Positions 25,273-38,284 are shown, counted from the stretch's first letter. The stretch is 64,000 nt of DNA from Casuarina equisetifolia (GCA_028551475.1 CM052355.1:19743580-19807579), one strand, 5' to 3'. Program-made: numbers and translations. The notes: generated by a model not told the origin, from the letters alone.

Positions 25273-28200
25273 CTCACTCTCAAATTAGAGATTTAAACAA
25301 ACCAAATACTCCAAGCCTGGAAAGAAGGTGTCAATGTTATCAACTACAAAGTACTTTAATAAATAGATCTACAAGTTACTCTTTGGTACAAATGTGACAC
25401 GTTACAATGATTCCCTATTGTATCTTCTCTTTCACATAATGATAGTCACTCTCAATGTGCATGGTTCTCTCATGAAATATAGGATTTGTAACTATCTTTT
25501 TTGTTGCCTCATTTTCACAAAACAACAAGGCAGTTGTCATAGATAAAAACTAAAATTTTTAAGTAACCCCATAATCCAAACTATTTCACATATAGTAACT
25601 TGCATCACTCAATACTCAGCTTCTATGGATGAGAGTGAGACAGTTGGTTGCTTCTTAACTCTTAAAGATATTAAAAAATAACTAAGCATTATATTAAAAC
25701 CTATAGTTGACCTCCTAGTCATTGGGCACATACTATAATTTGAATTATAATAAGCCTATATCCAACTTGGATGATAGTGGAAATATAAGACCAAGGCTTG
25801 GATAACTCTTAAGATATCAAATCACCTTCATAGTTATTCCATGTGAGATTATTTAGGTGAATACATGAACTAACTAAAAAGCAACACTAAAAAAGTGATG
25901 TCAAGTCTAATATACATCAAATAAATCAATTTGCCTACTAGCCTTAAGTAGATTAAGGGCTTTTTGAGTGATGGATCATGTTGTTTTTATTAGGAACCAT
26001 CATCATACTCAATATTGGTGAATTTCTTATTTTATTCTACAAAAACCAATAAAGGTTTGGAACCTTCTAGTCTTGCTTTGGAGATAAGTTCTAATGTGTA
26101 CTTATGCTGACTAAGAGAAATTCCTTCTAGTGAATGAGTTATTTCAATCCTAAAAAAGAATTTTAATTGTTAAGATCCTTTATGAAGATAATCCTTGAGT
26201 TTTGATATGGTAGCATAATTATTTATTGTGATCAAAATATCATCAATATAAGTAAGTAAAACAACAAATGAATGACCCTAGTTTTGGGTGAAGAATGAAT
26301 AGTCATGCTAGGATTGATGAAAACCATGTCTAGCAAGGGCCATTGTAAACTTCACATTCGACTAATGAGAGGCTTGCTTGCGTCCATTTAAAGACTTGCA
26401 CAATTAACATACTAGACTTTGTCCTTAGTTGCAAAATTCAAGAGGGAAGCTTTATATAGACTTCTTCAAAGGGATCACCATGAAAGAAAGCATTTTGCAC
26501 ATCCATATGAAATTAGAGCCAATGATGAACAATAACAATAGTAATGATCAACTTGATAGTCACTTGCTTTACCATGGAAAAGAAAGTGTCTTGAAAATTA
26601 ATCACTTTCCTTTAACTATACCCCTTGGTCACCAATTAGGCCTTATATTGCTTGATAGTCTTATGAACTTAATATTTGACCTCATAGACCCACTTGTATC
26701 CAATAAGATATTAATCAGGAGGCAAAAGAACCACATCCCATGTATGATTTGCCTTAAGGGCAAGAAGTTTAATATCCATGGCATACACCTAGTGAGGCCA
26801 GGTTAGGGCTTCCTAAACAGAATAAGGCTATTAGGTGGCTAAGATAGAGGCAATGAAGTACTGATAGTGGGGATGACATTTAATGCAGGAAATGTGTTAA
26901 GATATGGGATAGAAGAAAGTGCAAGAGACTAAGGATATAGTAATGCATAGATAACTTAAGCTCTATATAGGTGGTTTAGTGGAACAACTAGAGTGTTGTA
27001 GTAAAAGCTCAGACAATCACAAAGGTGGCAAGTCTAAATTTTGGGAAATATGTGATGGATGTACAGTGGTAGTGGTGTCATTAGTAGTGATAGGATTTAC
27101 TAGCTAAGGATAAATGTAATCATCAATGGGTAGTGAGGAAGGTGTGTATGAGTCCTTAGATGGTATTATAGGAATTAAAGAGGCGGTCAAGCAATTAAAG
27201 GATTACATAGAAGACTACAGTGTGAAAGGAAAAATATTCTCACAAAAGATGACATCATGACTCATAAAAAGTTTTCCAAAAATAAGGTTGTAAAGGTAAT
27301 TACCCTATTGATAAGAAGAATAACACATGAAAACACAATGGAGAGTGCAAAAACTAACTTTTTCACATGTATCCAAAGTGGTGGCATAATACTGACAACC
27401 AAAAAGACATAGTTGTTCAATAATAAGAGGTTTCCAAAAGGCGTTCATAAGGAATTAGTGCACCTAATAAAGGCAAGGGAAGACAATTGATGAGATATGC
27501 CACAATCAAAATACATTCACCCCAAAAACTAAGAGGAAGGTGGGACTAAAATAATAAAGCCTATTTGACTTCCAACAAATGCTATTGCTTACATTTAATA
27601 ACTCCATTTTGTTGTGGAGTATGAATGTAGTAACTCTTGTAGAGAATATCCTTGGTAGAAAGAAAAGAAAAATACTCAGAGAAAAAAAATTCAATGCCTT
27701 TGTCTAAGCAAATGTGCTTCACAATAAAACCAAATTGAGTATGAATTATGGAAAGAAAAAGACACTTCACTTTTATATTGAAGAAAAAAAGTCCATATGG
27801 CATGAGAAAAATCATCCACAATTATCAAAAAATAACATGTGCCATCATGCATAAGGCTCTTATGAAGACCCTAAACATTCATATGAACCAATTTAAAAAT
27901 AGATTTGGTCATAGTTTGGCTTAAGGGAAAATAAGCCCATGTTTGTTTAGTGAGTAAACAAATTAGGCAATAAAAAGAATCAGGACATTAGATTAATTGT
28001 CCATGTGCAAAATAAGATTTTAACAATGAATGACGAAGACATTTGTGCCCAATGGAATAACTTTTATTTAAAATAGATTTACATACATGCATTTACTTGG
28101 AAATACATGAAGTATTTTTTAGGAAAAATAAAAAACTAGAAAAAATAGAATGAAAACTATCAAGAATAATAAAACTTAAGGAATAAAGTCCTTTTTCAGC

Positions 28201-29444
28201 CTTGTTAAGCTTGAACAACACTCCAATCATACAGGCCTAAAAAACACAAAATTGATTGGAGAAAATTTCCATATAATGTTGTCACATGTTAGTTTGCAAA
28301 TAGATAAAAGATTTTGTTTCTCCTTTCTATTTGGGCCTCCAATTGGTGGATACCTAACTAAAAGAAAATATGTTTTGCAAACATAGTTTACCTTCTTGTA
28401 GTGAGAACAAGTAGGCTTCTATGTAGGTAGGAGTCTGCACTATTAATTAGGTTAGATGCACTTGGCCCTACTAGGGCATCATGGCTTTTAGTTAACCTAA
28501 ATCCACTTAGTTGACCCATGAACACAATATCCTATGAAGAAGGTTTTTTACCATTAGTGGAGTATCAGAGTTTTGCAATTGCCGCTATATCACCTACTTT
28601 GCATTTCCATGTATCCTCTAGTGAATATCTTACTTGGCCATGGCATATGTCTGCTTAAGGGTGGGTAAAGCATCTTGAGATAAAACTTGCATGTAGAGGT
28701 TCTAGTAGTTCTCTAGTAGCCTAAGGAAAAACTTCATTGTGTTTTCCTTTTGATCACAATCATGTAGTTTTTGGTTAATATTGTAGGCATTGACAATGAA
28801 TCAAGGCTAGCTAGGTCTCTAATTTGCCCCATAGGTCTTGTAGATAGAAACATAATTTCATCATATTGGCCCCTTCACTCATATTGGTGAGATTAAGCCT
28901 AGTAATCACTTACTTCAAATTGGCTTTTTGAGTCCTTATGACTTTCTCAAAACTATCTTGCAATGTAGACTAGGTTTCGGTCACAAAGGTGATTTGAGAT
29001 ACAAGATTTTTTAGAGGCGCCTTCATGGAATTCATGACTCATCATTGATTGGATAAGGCAATAGGCCATCCAAAAATCCATGCTTGTTGCGTGCAATAAA
29101 AATCGTCCACACTTGATCAACCTCTAAGTTCTAGTTTGACTTAACAACGAGTTTTTGAGGAACAATATTCCTAATTTACAAGTCAGCAACCATTAAGGTT
29201 CATATAGAACAACTATAGTGATGCCAAAAGGAATGGTAACCTAATCTTGTAAGGTGGTAGTGGTGATGCTGAAAGTAGCAATTTGATTAGCCATAATGCT
29301 TGGCAACAGTTAAGGTTAGGAAGGTATTTTAGTAATTTTAAGGTTAAATAGTGCAAAACCACAGCTTGGGAGGCTAGGGTTTTAAAGGTAGCTTGGTAAA
29401 TTTGGAAAATATATAAGGGTAAACAAGTGATTTTATGAGATGAT
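25273..29444 (-). mobile_element. Ty1/copia retrotransposon interior, near full length, dead
   Basis: Reading leftwards: gag starts at about 29294 (MANQIATF) and runs to about 28500. Integrase core and C-terminal phrases lie at about 27900-27350. Reverse transcriptase spans about 26820-26150, with the catalytic YIDD box at about 26239-26250. RNase H is at about 25700-25400 (TRRSTIGF-like motif), followed by the pol tail. The order is typical copia. Stops and frameshifts are everywhere, so no protein can be made. The element is bounded by two LTRs and is the most complete copia in the window. The protease and gag zinc knuckle (about 28500-28000) are hard to read. Confidence 0.85.
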
Positions 29445-29652
29445 GGCTTTGTAAAACTAATTATCACAAAGAAGGAAACATAAAAATAAAAGAAAGAATG
29501 CCAATGAATGAGAGAATTCAAGTTTATTAAATTTACAGTGATTGTAACCACACAATACTATGCTTTTATATAGGCTTAGACCTAATACAATCAAAAAAAC
29601 TAATATAATAATGTATAATAATTATGTTATTTCCTTTCCTTTATTAGAACCA
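29445..29652 (-). repeat. 5' LTR of the minus-strand copia element
   Basis: On the minus strand this copy starts TGGTTCTAATAAAGG at 29652, corresponding to the start of the copy at 25272. It shares the AGAGAATTCAAGTTTATTAA phrase. Divergence between the two LTRs is clearly large by eye, indicating an old insertion. The inner boundary (about 29445) is approximate, and no clear primer-binding site was found next to it. Confidence 0.7.
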
Positions 29653-31404
29653 CTTAGTAACTTAAAATCATTCTTTTCGTGGCATAAAGAAACTCAGAGC
29701 TAAACTTGGTACCAATAAAAGTAGCCTATGGAAAGCATTGACTTACATTGGTTTTAGACCATAACTTTAATGCTTTTTGTATTTAAGTTTGAATTTCTTA
29801 GGGCTTTTAGCTTTACTACATCAAAAACAAAAGTCAAAATCTACATTGTGTGAACAAATGAGTTAGGTCAAAGGTTACATGTGAGCCAGAACTAAATTTG
29901 AATAGCATATTTACCATTTACCTAGACTATACTTAAAAGCATATTTGTTCTCTCTAATGTTAAGATTATCAAATCTTTGGATAACTTAAATGATACATAC
30001 TTTCATATGCTTCTTCAAAGGGAGACTAGTTGCACTTTATTATTTGTGCCTTATCTATGTCTATTGAATTGGGATTTATCCTGATAATTCCACAAACTAG
30101 CCGGTCTTCTCTAATCATTAATTAAAAGAGTTGAGAAACATAACCTTTTTGGTGCTATTTTTGGTAATTGATGACTAGGATTACCATATTTTGTATGCAA
30201 CATATGAAATTAACATAATTACCCTTAAAATCTTGTGCATCTTAGGGGTCGCTAACAAAGATGTAATCACTTACCATGGAAAGATAATTTGTAACTTTTC
30301 CCTTTGTGTTGATAATGCTTTAATTGCCATGTGTCCCTTGGTGCAAGAATAGCTTTACAAGTTGCAAAGGACTTGTTGCTAAACCAATAAGAAGTATCCT
30401 TGAGGTTATTGGAAAAACTTCACAAAGTATTATAAATAGAAGCAAACTATATCAAATGGCTTGCAAAGAACTTCCCTTGAGACCTTACTCTTAGGAAGAA
30501 GCAATTGTAACATTAGATCTTATGGAGGCTGATAATGACTTGCGGCTCAAGGATGAGATCTTAGTCATGTGCAAAGCACTTGAACAAGCTATGTCATCAC
30601 ATATATACTCTTATTGATTACTAGTTGCCCCCAGTTTCGAGGTCTTCGAAAAGCTCCCATTTTAAGGTATAGTACTAATCCAAAATGGGTGATAGAATCA
30701 GAATTTGGTTTAAGGAATGTAATACATGCCGATACTGATCAAGGAGTGGTACATATAGTGGGAAGTAGTCCAAATATCCCCTTGAGGTGGAATCTGCATC
30801 ATCTTAGACCATACTTGAACAAGTAAGGTCATTGGCTTCTTATTTGTCTTTTTTATCATTACTAATTTTATAGGATGGTTGTTAAACCACAACATATTCA
30901 CCAAAAGGCTTATGGGAACTTTGTATATTCCAAAACCTGATATGATGGTGCAAAGATTATACTAAAACTTAGACACTAAGAATATTTGCCAAGGATTTAT
31001 AGAGATATGATGGACATTTCAAACCACCATGAATTCTTTGATCCTTTCACAACTTCAATTAAATTCTCGTAAAATATATGTTTCACAAGTTTAGCATGTT
31101 CAATAGGACACGCTCACTAATTATTCACTTGGATAATTTACATCACAATCCTAGGAGAGGGACAAAAAAAAAAGGCAAGGAATGTTAACCTTCAAAATGA
31201 TGGAAAAGAAAAGAAAAATAAATGGTAAAAAAAAAAGGTGATCTAGGTAGCTTGCCAAAGCAAAAAGACAGCCACCTTTTAGGAGTCTTAAAGAATCCTA
31301 GACAAATACAATGCTTTCTTTATTATGTATGACTTGATTCCCACATTTGGTTTCTATATTAGTGTAGGAATGTAAAAAGCCCAAAAAAAAAGACTACAAA
31401 AAGA
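29653..31404. other. Non-coding stretch with one unrecognised ORF
   Basis: No recognised gene. A plus-strand open frame of 70 codons (30614-30826) has a normal-looking amino-acid mix and a PLRWNLHHLRPYL end, but I do not recognise it and no splice partner is evident. A TATAAATAG phrase lies at 30431. Poly(A)/poly(T) runs are present near 31160 and 31220. Confidence 0.35.
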
Positions 31405-31953
31405 GATGAATTGAGGAAATTGATAACTAAAGGGCCTAAATTTATAAAATGGAGTTTATTTGCTAATGGTGACCTTATATTGTATAATGATGTAGCAACA
31501 AATGAGAAATGGGTTAAGGCACTAGATGAGAAGATTCACTTGATAAAGAAATATGACACATGTGAGTTAACTTCTTTACCGATTGGTAAGAAGTCTATTA
31601 GTCTTAAGTGGGCATATAAGATAAAGTATAGACCTAATAGTTAAGTGGACCATTACAAAGCCAAATTTGTGGTGAAAGGCTACAAACAAAAGCAAGGAGT
31701 TAATTATTTTGAAGTATTTACACTAGTAGCTCAAATGGATACAACTTGGATGGTCTTGGCACTTACAACTTAAAATAACTATAAAATCCATCAAATGGAT
31801 ATTAAGTGAGCATTTCTTAATGGTTTTCATGACAAGAAAGTTTGTGTGGAGCAACCATAAGGTTATGTGAAGAAAGGCCTTGAAAATCAAGTCTACATAA
31901 TAAAGAAAGCATTACATTTGTTAAAACAAGTGATGTGAACTTGGTCTACCTAG
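31405..31953 (+). mobile_element. Ty1/copia RT fragment, left part of an interrupted element
   Basis: The frame starting at 31411 and its continuations read as the N-terminal half of copia reverse transcriptase: WVKALDEKIHLI, LKWAYKIKY, QMDIK-AFLNG, and the VEQP-GYVKKG phrase. Reading stops abruptly at 31953, where a gypsy LTR begins, and resumes at 37198. The upstream gag and integrase are missing, so this copia was already 5'-truncated or was cut by another event. Confidence 0.9.
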
Positions 31954-31958
31954 ATTGA
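31954..31958 (+). other. Left target-site duplication of the nested gypsy element
   Basis: ATTGA immediately before the 5' LTR. It corresponds to ATTGG at 37193-37197 after the 3' LTR, with one mismatch. Five bases is the usual duplication length for gypsy elements, and the host copia RT frame joins across this point. Confidence 0.75.
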
Positions 31959-32458
31959 TGCAGCATATCACATAGTTAGCACACCTAGTTAGCCTTTAGC
32001 TAAACTAGTATTCCAAATAAGTTGCTCAGCCTGGAAACAAAGTGATGTCATTTAGGACATAAAGATGGTAGCTAGTCCTTGTGCAATTGACCTTAACTGT
32101 AATGATCATTATGTTACGGTAATGGCAAAATTAGTTAAGTTGTTAAATAGTTTTATTAGGTAGAAGTCCATTTATGTTAAAAGTTGGTTATTGTATTGAC
32201 AATATAAATAGGTCCTATATAGGAATGAGAAAAAGGGTTAGAAATTGTTTTGTGGTGATTCTTTAGAGTCAATTAGAGGTCTTGGGTTCCTTTAAAGAAA
32301 TCTTAAAATGTTCTTATTCCATGTGTGTGTTGTTCACTTCACAATAAGTCGCAAAGCAAAGTTTTCAAAAGTCCATTGTTGTGATCTTTCACTTGCATAT
32401 TTTTGCCTGATTACTCGTTCAATTTCCAAAACCCAAATTTCTTTTCTAAACCATTATA
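31959..32458 (+). repeat. 5' LTR of the nested gypsy element
   Basis: A 500-base LTR starting TGCAGCATATCACAT and ending with TA where CA is expected. Nearly its whole length aligns to 36707-37192, with scattered substitutions and small indels. A TATAAATAG phrase inside (about 32203) is a candidate LTR promoter element, and the copy in the other LTR (about 36952) keeps it. Confidence 0.9.
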
Positions 32459-32461
32459 AAG

Positions 32462-32474
32462 TGGTATATAGAGG
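32462..32474 (+). other. Primer-binding site of the nested gypsy element
   Basis: TGGTATATAGAGG, three bases after the 5' LTR, is close to TGGTATCAGAGC, the plant retrotransposon site complementary to the 3' end of initiator tRNA-Met. Position and sequence agree; a few bases have drifted. Confidence 0.75.
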
Positions 32475-35400
32475 TTTGGCAAAGCGCCAATATAGCTTCC
32501 TAAAAGGAATCCATCTACAAAGAAAATCTTAGACACCATGCATCAATTATTTGTTACCTTAAACATAAAGATTGATGATGTTGCCACTAAAATTGATGTT
32601 TTGAAAGAAACTAGTGAGAATTCTTTTAGGTGGCATGGAAGGAACAAATATTGGGAAGAAAGGCATTAGCACTTTGGCCAATGTTAGGCAAAAATGATGC
32701 ATTAGCATTCTAACCTTACATGGTGGATTGATCGAGCTCCCAAATTTTTCTATTACCATGATACACCTAAGGATGATAAGGCTTGGATTGCATCTTGTTA
32801 CTTAAATAGTGAAGCTTAGACGGTCTATTAGTCAATGAAAAAGGAATGAGGCACCATTAGATCATATGGAAAGCTTTGACAAATGAACTAATGAAGTAAT
32901 TTGGCCCCACTCCCTTCATCAATCATTTTGGGGAACTCACTAAGTTAAAACAAATGGGATCAATGCATGAGTATCAGCTCCAATTTGGTAACTTGCTCCT
33001 TTGTTCTCACCATTTAAATGTTGAGCAAAGCATTAATTGTTTCATCAATGGTTTGAAAGAGCAAATTCGATTGGATGTGATAGCACACAACCCTATAACC
33101 TTATTTGTTGTCATTGATTTGCTTGTCTATAAAAGGCTAAGGAATTAGCCAATTGAAGTTTTGGGAATGCTCCTTTGAAAAAAAACACAATGCAGATAGG
33201 AAACGAAACTAGATTTGTAGATACTCGCATTCCACTGCTTATTAAGAAATTGACTCAACATGAAATCATGGATAAAAGAGCTAAAGTTTTATGCTTCAAT
33301 TATGATGAAACATTTGCCCCTGACTAAATGTAAGAAGCTATTTTTGTTGGAAAGGTTAGCATCAAGAAAGATAATGGCCGAGGAAGAAGAAGAACTTGAG
33401 GAAATTGAAGGAGAGCTATAGATATTATCCATAGTAGCATTATATGGTATTAGAAGCCCATGTATTATTATAAGGATTTAGAGGGACATTGGGATGAATA
33501 AGGTAAGGGTGGATGTGCTGATTGATTTTGGCAACATAAATAATTTTATGAGTGCCCAATTAGCTTAGAATCTAAACCTATAACTGGAGATGACACGTGC
33601 CTTTAATGTAGAAGTAGCTAATAGGGAAAAGGTACAAGGAAAAATATTATCTTACTATTAAAATGGTGTTACAAGGCCATAAGTTAGCATCAGACTTTTA
33701 TATTCTACCTATATTCAATCTAAGAGTCATATTAAGTGTCCAGTGGCTTGAAACCTTGGGAAAAATCACTTGGGAATTTGCTAAAATGTGTATGAAATTC
33801 ATGTCAAAGGGGAAACCAATGGAATTGCAAGGTAATTAGGAACTTTTTAATAAGTTGGTAGCATGGGCTAAGTTAAATAAGTTTCTAAACCAATAAAAAG
33901 AGGGCATTGTTTTATGGTTGCAAGCAATTGATAGTTTCATAAAAGGGGATACCTCTAATCAATGGCCTTTTTCTTTTTAGGAATTGCTTAGTTCTTATTT
34001 TGCCTTATTCTAGAAACCACATGAGTTGCCTCTAATCCAATCTCATGAGCATCATATAGTCTTGCGAGATGATAGTTAGGTAATCTCCCCATGCCCTACA
34101 GATATGCTTATTTGCAACATAAAGAAATTGAGAAGTTAGTGCTGGAAATGTTGGAACAAGGGATAATTAAGGACAACAATAGTTCGTTTTCTTCCCATGT
34201 CATTTTAGTAAGGAAAGAATATGGAACTTAGCAAATGTGTACTGATTACAAGGACTTAAACAAAGAGACAAAAAAGGATGCTTTCCTAATTCCCATGGTA
34301 TATGAGCTTTTTAATGAATTGCATAGAGCTAAAGTGTTTACCAAACTGGACCTTTGATTTAGTTACCACCAGATCTGCATGAAGCCTTAAGATATTGCTA
34401 AGATTGCTCTTCAAAATCCTCAAGGATACTATGAATTTCTTGTTATGCCATTTGGTTTATGCAATGCTCCATCAATTTTTTAGAGCTTAATGAACAAGTT
34501 ATTCAAGGAGTTTCTTGGTTGTTTTTTCCTAGTATCTTTTAATGACATTTTAATTTATAACAAGGAATGGGATGAGTGTGTGAAGCGTATGGAACACATG
34601 GAGCATGTTAGATTGGTATTTAAAAGGTTGAGGATGCATAAATTGTTTGTCAAAATAGAAAAGTGTGCCTTTAGAGTCTTTATTGTCCATTATTTGAGGC
34701 ATGTCATTTCTACTCAAAGGGTGGAGGTTGAGAAGGATAAGGTCACGACTATGTTTAATTAGCCTGTACCTAAGAATGTGAAGTCATTAAAGGAATTCTT
34801 GGCTTTACCGGGATATTATAGAAAATTTATAAGTATGGTATTGTAGTAGCTCCTCTTACTATACATTTGAAAAATGATGCATTTGTGAGTAATGAATCAA
34901 AAAGGGCCTTCCAGTAGCTTAAAATAGCCATGACTAAGGCCCCAATCCTCAAATTGATAGATTTTGAAAATTCACATTGTAGTTGAATATGATGCAAGTT
35001 CAGTAGGAATTAGTGTAATGTTATCTCTACAACAACAACCAATTGCATATTTTAGTCAAGCCCTCAATGGTAAGAATTTACTCCTCTTCACTTATGAAAA
35101 GGAATTATTAGCTTTAATTCTAGTTGTCTATAAGTTGTAGCAATACCTGTTGGGAACCAAATTCATTGTCAACACAAATCAAAAAAGTCTCAAGAATCTA
35201 TGGGACCAAAAAATCATTTCTCTAGCCCTTTAGATATGGCTGATTAATTTTCTAAGGTTCAATTTTGAAATCCATTATAGATCAAGAAAGAAAATCTAGT
35301 GATTGATGCCTTATCTAGGAAGGCAGAAACATAAACAGATATTATAGTTAGGAGCAAAATGACATAACCTGTAGAAATTGACAAAAGAACCTAAATTGTG

Positions 35401-36693
35401 CTACATGGCCAATGATATTGAGGGGAGAACTAATGAACAAAAAGGCATGCAACTCCTAGTTTATGAGGATACTTTAGTAATCATTCAGGATCAAAAGTTG
35501 TAACAACAATATTAAGGATAGCCATCTACATCCCAAGTTTTGAAAGAGTCTTAGCTTGGAGAATTAAATGCTATTTCATTGCTAGTACCAGAATGGTTGA
35601 GAACCATCCAAAAGGAAGTGTAGCATGATCCAAAAATCAAGAGATACTGAATAAAGTGAGCACTAGAGAGGTAAATAGCAAATGACAATACCATAATGGA
35701 GTCTTATTTCATAAAGATAGAATTTACTTAAGAAAGAAATATGAGTTAATCCCATCATCCTCTAAGAATTGCATAGGGCTACTCATAAGGGTTATTTTAA
35801 GACCTTGCAATGAGTCAAAGCAGTTTTCTTTTAGCCTTACATGAAGCAAAAAGTATTACAATTTATAAAGGAATGCCTAATTTGTCTACTAGTGAAATGA
35901 CATAATACAAAGCCAAATGGATTCCTCCAACCTTTGCCAATAATAAATCAAATTTAGGAAGATATAGCTATGGATTTCATAGAGAGATTACCTATCTTTA
36001 AGAGCAAGCAAGTGTGATGATTTTAATCAACAAAATGTTTAAACTAGCCCATTTCTTACCAATGTCCATGGAACCACTCGAATTTCACCCTGCAAGGCAA
36101 TTTATGGCAAGGCCCCTCCTTCCTTACTATCTTATATTCCCAATTCTATTGCAATTGATGTTGTTGATCATAAGCTCGTGATGCTATCCTTAAAGACATT
36201 AAGGGAAGGTTAAGATTGGCTTAACATTGCATGCAAAAGTACTCAATGTAGGTCGTAAAAAAGGAGCAATTTGAAATAAGAGATCTAATATATCTCAAGC
36301 TTTAACCTTATAAAGGAAGTTTAGTGGTAGTATGAAGAAACTACAAGTTATCCCCTTGATTCTTTGACTTTTTAAGGTCCTCTAGAGAATTGGAGAAGTA
36401 GTCTACAAACTAAGGCTGCCAGCAAGGTTCAAGGTTCGTGATGTCTTCCACATCTCCATGCTCAAGAGAGGTATTAGATAGCATGTTCTTGTACAAGCTA
36501 ATCTTTTAGCTTATTTAGTAAATGGAGTCTTGAGCCCTCAACTTTAAGCCATTTTGGTGCATCGCTATCATAAGAAATGCTTGGAATTTCTAGTGCATTG
36601 GCAAGGCCTCCCAATTTAAGAAGCCACTTGGATTGATGCAAAGAAGTTTAAATCTCATTACCCCTCTTTCAACCTTGAGAGCATGGTTTTGCC
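32475..36693 (+). mobile_element. Ty3/gypsy retrotransposon interior, dead, chromodomain-like end
   Basis: In order: a gag segment at about 32750-33150 (MHEYQLQFGNLL, FINGLKEQIRLDV). An aspartic protease box is at about 33500-33560, reading VLIDFGN where D-S/T-G is expected. RT spans about 34240-34860 ([10 protein letters not shown] readable; the catalytic FDDI box reads FNDI at 34538-34549). RNase H is at about 34980-35290, followed by the zinc-binding and core start of integrase (about 35780-36050). The integrase C-terminal part is at about 36180-36480 and a chromodomain-like tail at about 36540-36690. PR-RT-RH-INT order fixes it as gypsy. Around 36065 most of the integrase catalytic core appears to be deleted. 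Many stops. Confidence 0.88.
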
Positions 36694-36706
36694 AAGGGTG
36701 AAGGGA
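36694..36706 (+). other. Polypurine tract of the nested gypsy element
   Basis: AAGGGTGAAGGGA directly abuts the 3' LTR at 36707. A purine tract in this position primes plus-strand DNA synthesis in LTR retrotransposons. One T interrupts it. Confidence 0.75.
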
Positions 36707-37192
36707 TATAGAATATCACATAATCAGCACACCTAGTCAACCTTTAGCTAAGCTAGTATTCCAAATAAGTTGCTTAGCCACGGAACAAAATGATGTCATT
36801 TAGGACTTAAAAGATGGTATTTAGTCCTTGTGTAGTTGGTCTTAATTGTAATGATCATTCTATTATGGTAGTGGCCAAATTGGTCAAGTTGTTAATAGTT
36901 CGGTTATATATAAGTCCATTTTTGTTAAAAGTTGGTTATTGTAATGATAGTATAAATAGGTCCTACATAGGAATAAGAAAAGGGTTTGGAAATTGTTCTA
37001 TAATGATTCTTTGGAGTCAATTGGAGGTCTTGGGTTCCCTCAAAAAAATCTTAATGCCCTCTTGTTCCATTTATGTGTTGTTCAATTCACTATAGGTTGC
37101 AAAGCAAAGTTCCCAAAAGTCCATTATCACGATCTTTCACTAGATTACTTGGTCATTTGCAAAAACTCAAATTTCTCTTCTAGACCGCTGCA
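36707..37192 (+). repeat. 3' LTR of the nested gypsy element
   Basis: 486 bases, ending in CTGCA. It aligns over its length with 31959-32458. The start reads TATAG where the 5' copy has TGCAG, consistent with G-to-A and C-to-T decay. Divergence from the 5' LTR is visible in almost every line, so the insertion is old. Confidence 0.9.
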
Positions 37193-37197
37193 ATTGG
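37193..37197 (+). other. Right target-site duplication of the nested gypsy element
   Basis: ATTGG directly after the 3' LTR, matching ATTGA at 31954-31958 except at the last base. Confidence 0.75.
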
Positions 37198-38284
37198 CAT
37201 GTACTTGTTGGAGCATGGTTTTCAAAAATTCTTATATGAGCATATACTATATATTAAGTCAAATACTAATGGTGATATATTGGTTATGTGCCTTTATATT
37301 AATGATTTGATATTTATAAGGAGCTCTAGAAAATTGATTGTAGAATTTAAGGAGGCTATGAGCAATCTATTTAAGATGATAGATTTAGGACTCATGTACT
37401 ATTTTCTTGACCTTAAAATAAAGCATACTAATGATAGCATACTGGTTCCATATGCCAATTGTGTTTTTAAGCATTTGAAGATGGATTCATATAAACCAAT
37501 TTAGACTATTGTAGCAGAATAGTTGGAGCTAAAGAAAGAAGGAACCGATGAGCTAGTAAATCCCACTTACTTCAAAGTTATTGTTGGTAACTTAAGATAT
37601 TTGACTACCATTAGGCCAAATATTACCTATGGTGTGGTAATTATTAGTTGGTTCATGGAAAAACCTTACCTATCACATTTGCAAGCAGCAAAAATAATTT
37701 TATGGCGCATTAGTGTTACCAATGGTCATAGAATTTTATATTCTCATATTGACAATTTTAGATTAATGGGATACATAAATAGTGATCGGGCAAGTGTTAC
37801 TAAAACTTAGAAGTCTTCCGAATATGCTTTCTTTCTCGGACTAGGAGTAATTTCTTGATCCTCAAAAAATCAACAAGATATTGCACTTTCGATAGCTAAA
37901 ACGGAGTCATTGCAACAACCACATCACCATGTCAAGCAATAGCACCGTAGGATGCTTTTCGAATTGAAGCAAAAACAAAGTAGTCCTTTCTAAATTATGT
38001 GTGACAAGAAGTTGGTAATTGAATTAAACAAGAATCCTATTTTTCATGGCAGAAGTAAACATCAAGTATCATTACATTCGGAAGTTGATTTGTTCTAAAG
38101 AGCATATTGCAGATTTGTTAACAAAATCATAAAGGCAGATATGTTCAAGAAATTAAACTTAATTTTTGTAGATCTAAAGAGCATATTGCACATTTGTTAA
38201 CAAAATCACTAAAGGCAGATATGTTCAAGAAACTAAAAGTAATGCCTGGAGTTATCGAATTTCAAAGCTAAATTCAAGGGAGGC
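37198..38284 (+). mobile_element. Ty1/copia RT to RNase H, right part of the interrupted element
   Basis: The copia RT frame resumes at 37199 (LLEHGFQKF) and continues in nearby frames: YINDLIF in place of the catalytic YVDD, the YFLDLKI region, NLRYLTTIRPNITYGV, and the RNase H region with GYINSDRA and SKHQVSLHSE. Near the end a 79-base segment is duplicated (38095-38173 and 38174-38252). A purine tract (38276-38283, AAGGGAGG) precedes the LTR. The second Asp of the RT catalytic pair is retained, but the first is Asn. Many stops. No full protein is possible. Confidence 0.88.
38095..38252 (+). repeat. 79-bp tandem duplication at the copia pol 3' end
   Basis: The segment starting CTAAAGAGCATATTG at 38095 recurs at 38174 with few differences. 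It covers the HIADLLTKSLKADMF-like tail of pol, so the tail is encoded twice in part. Probably a slippage or unequal-exchange event after the element died. Confidence 0.9.
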
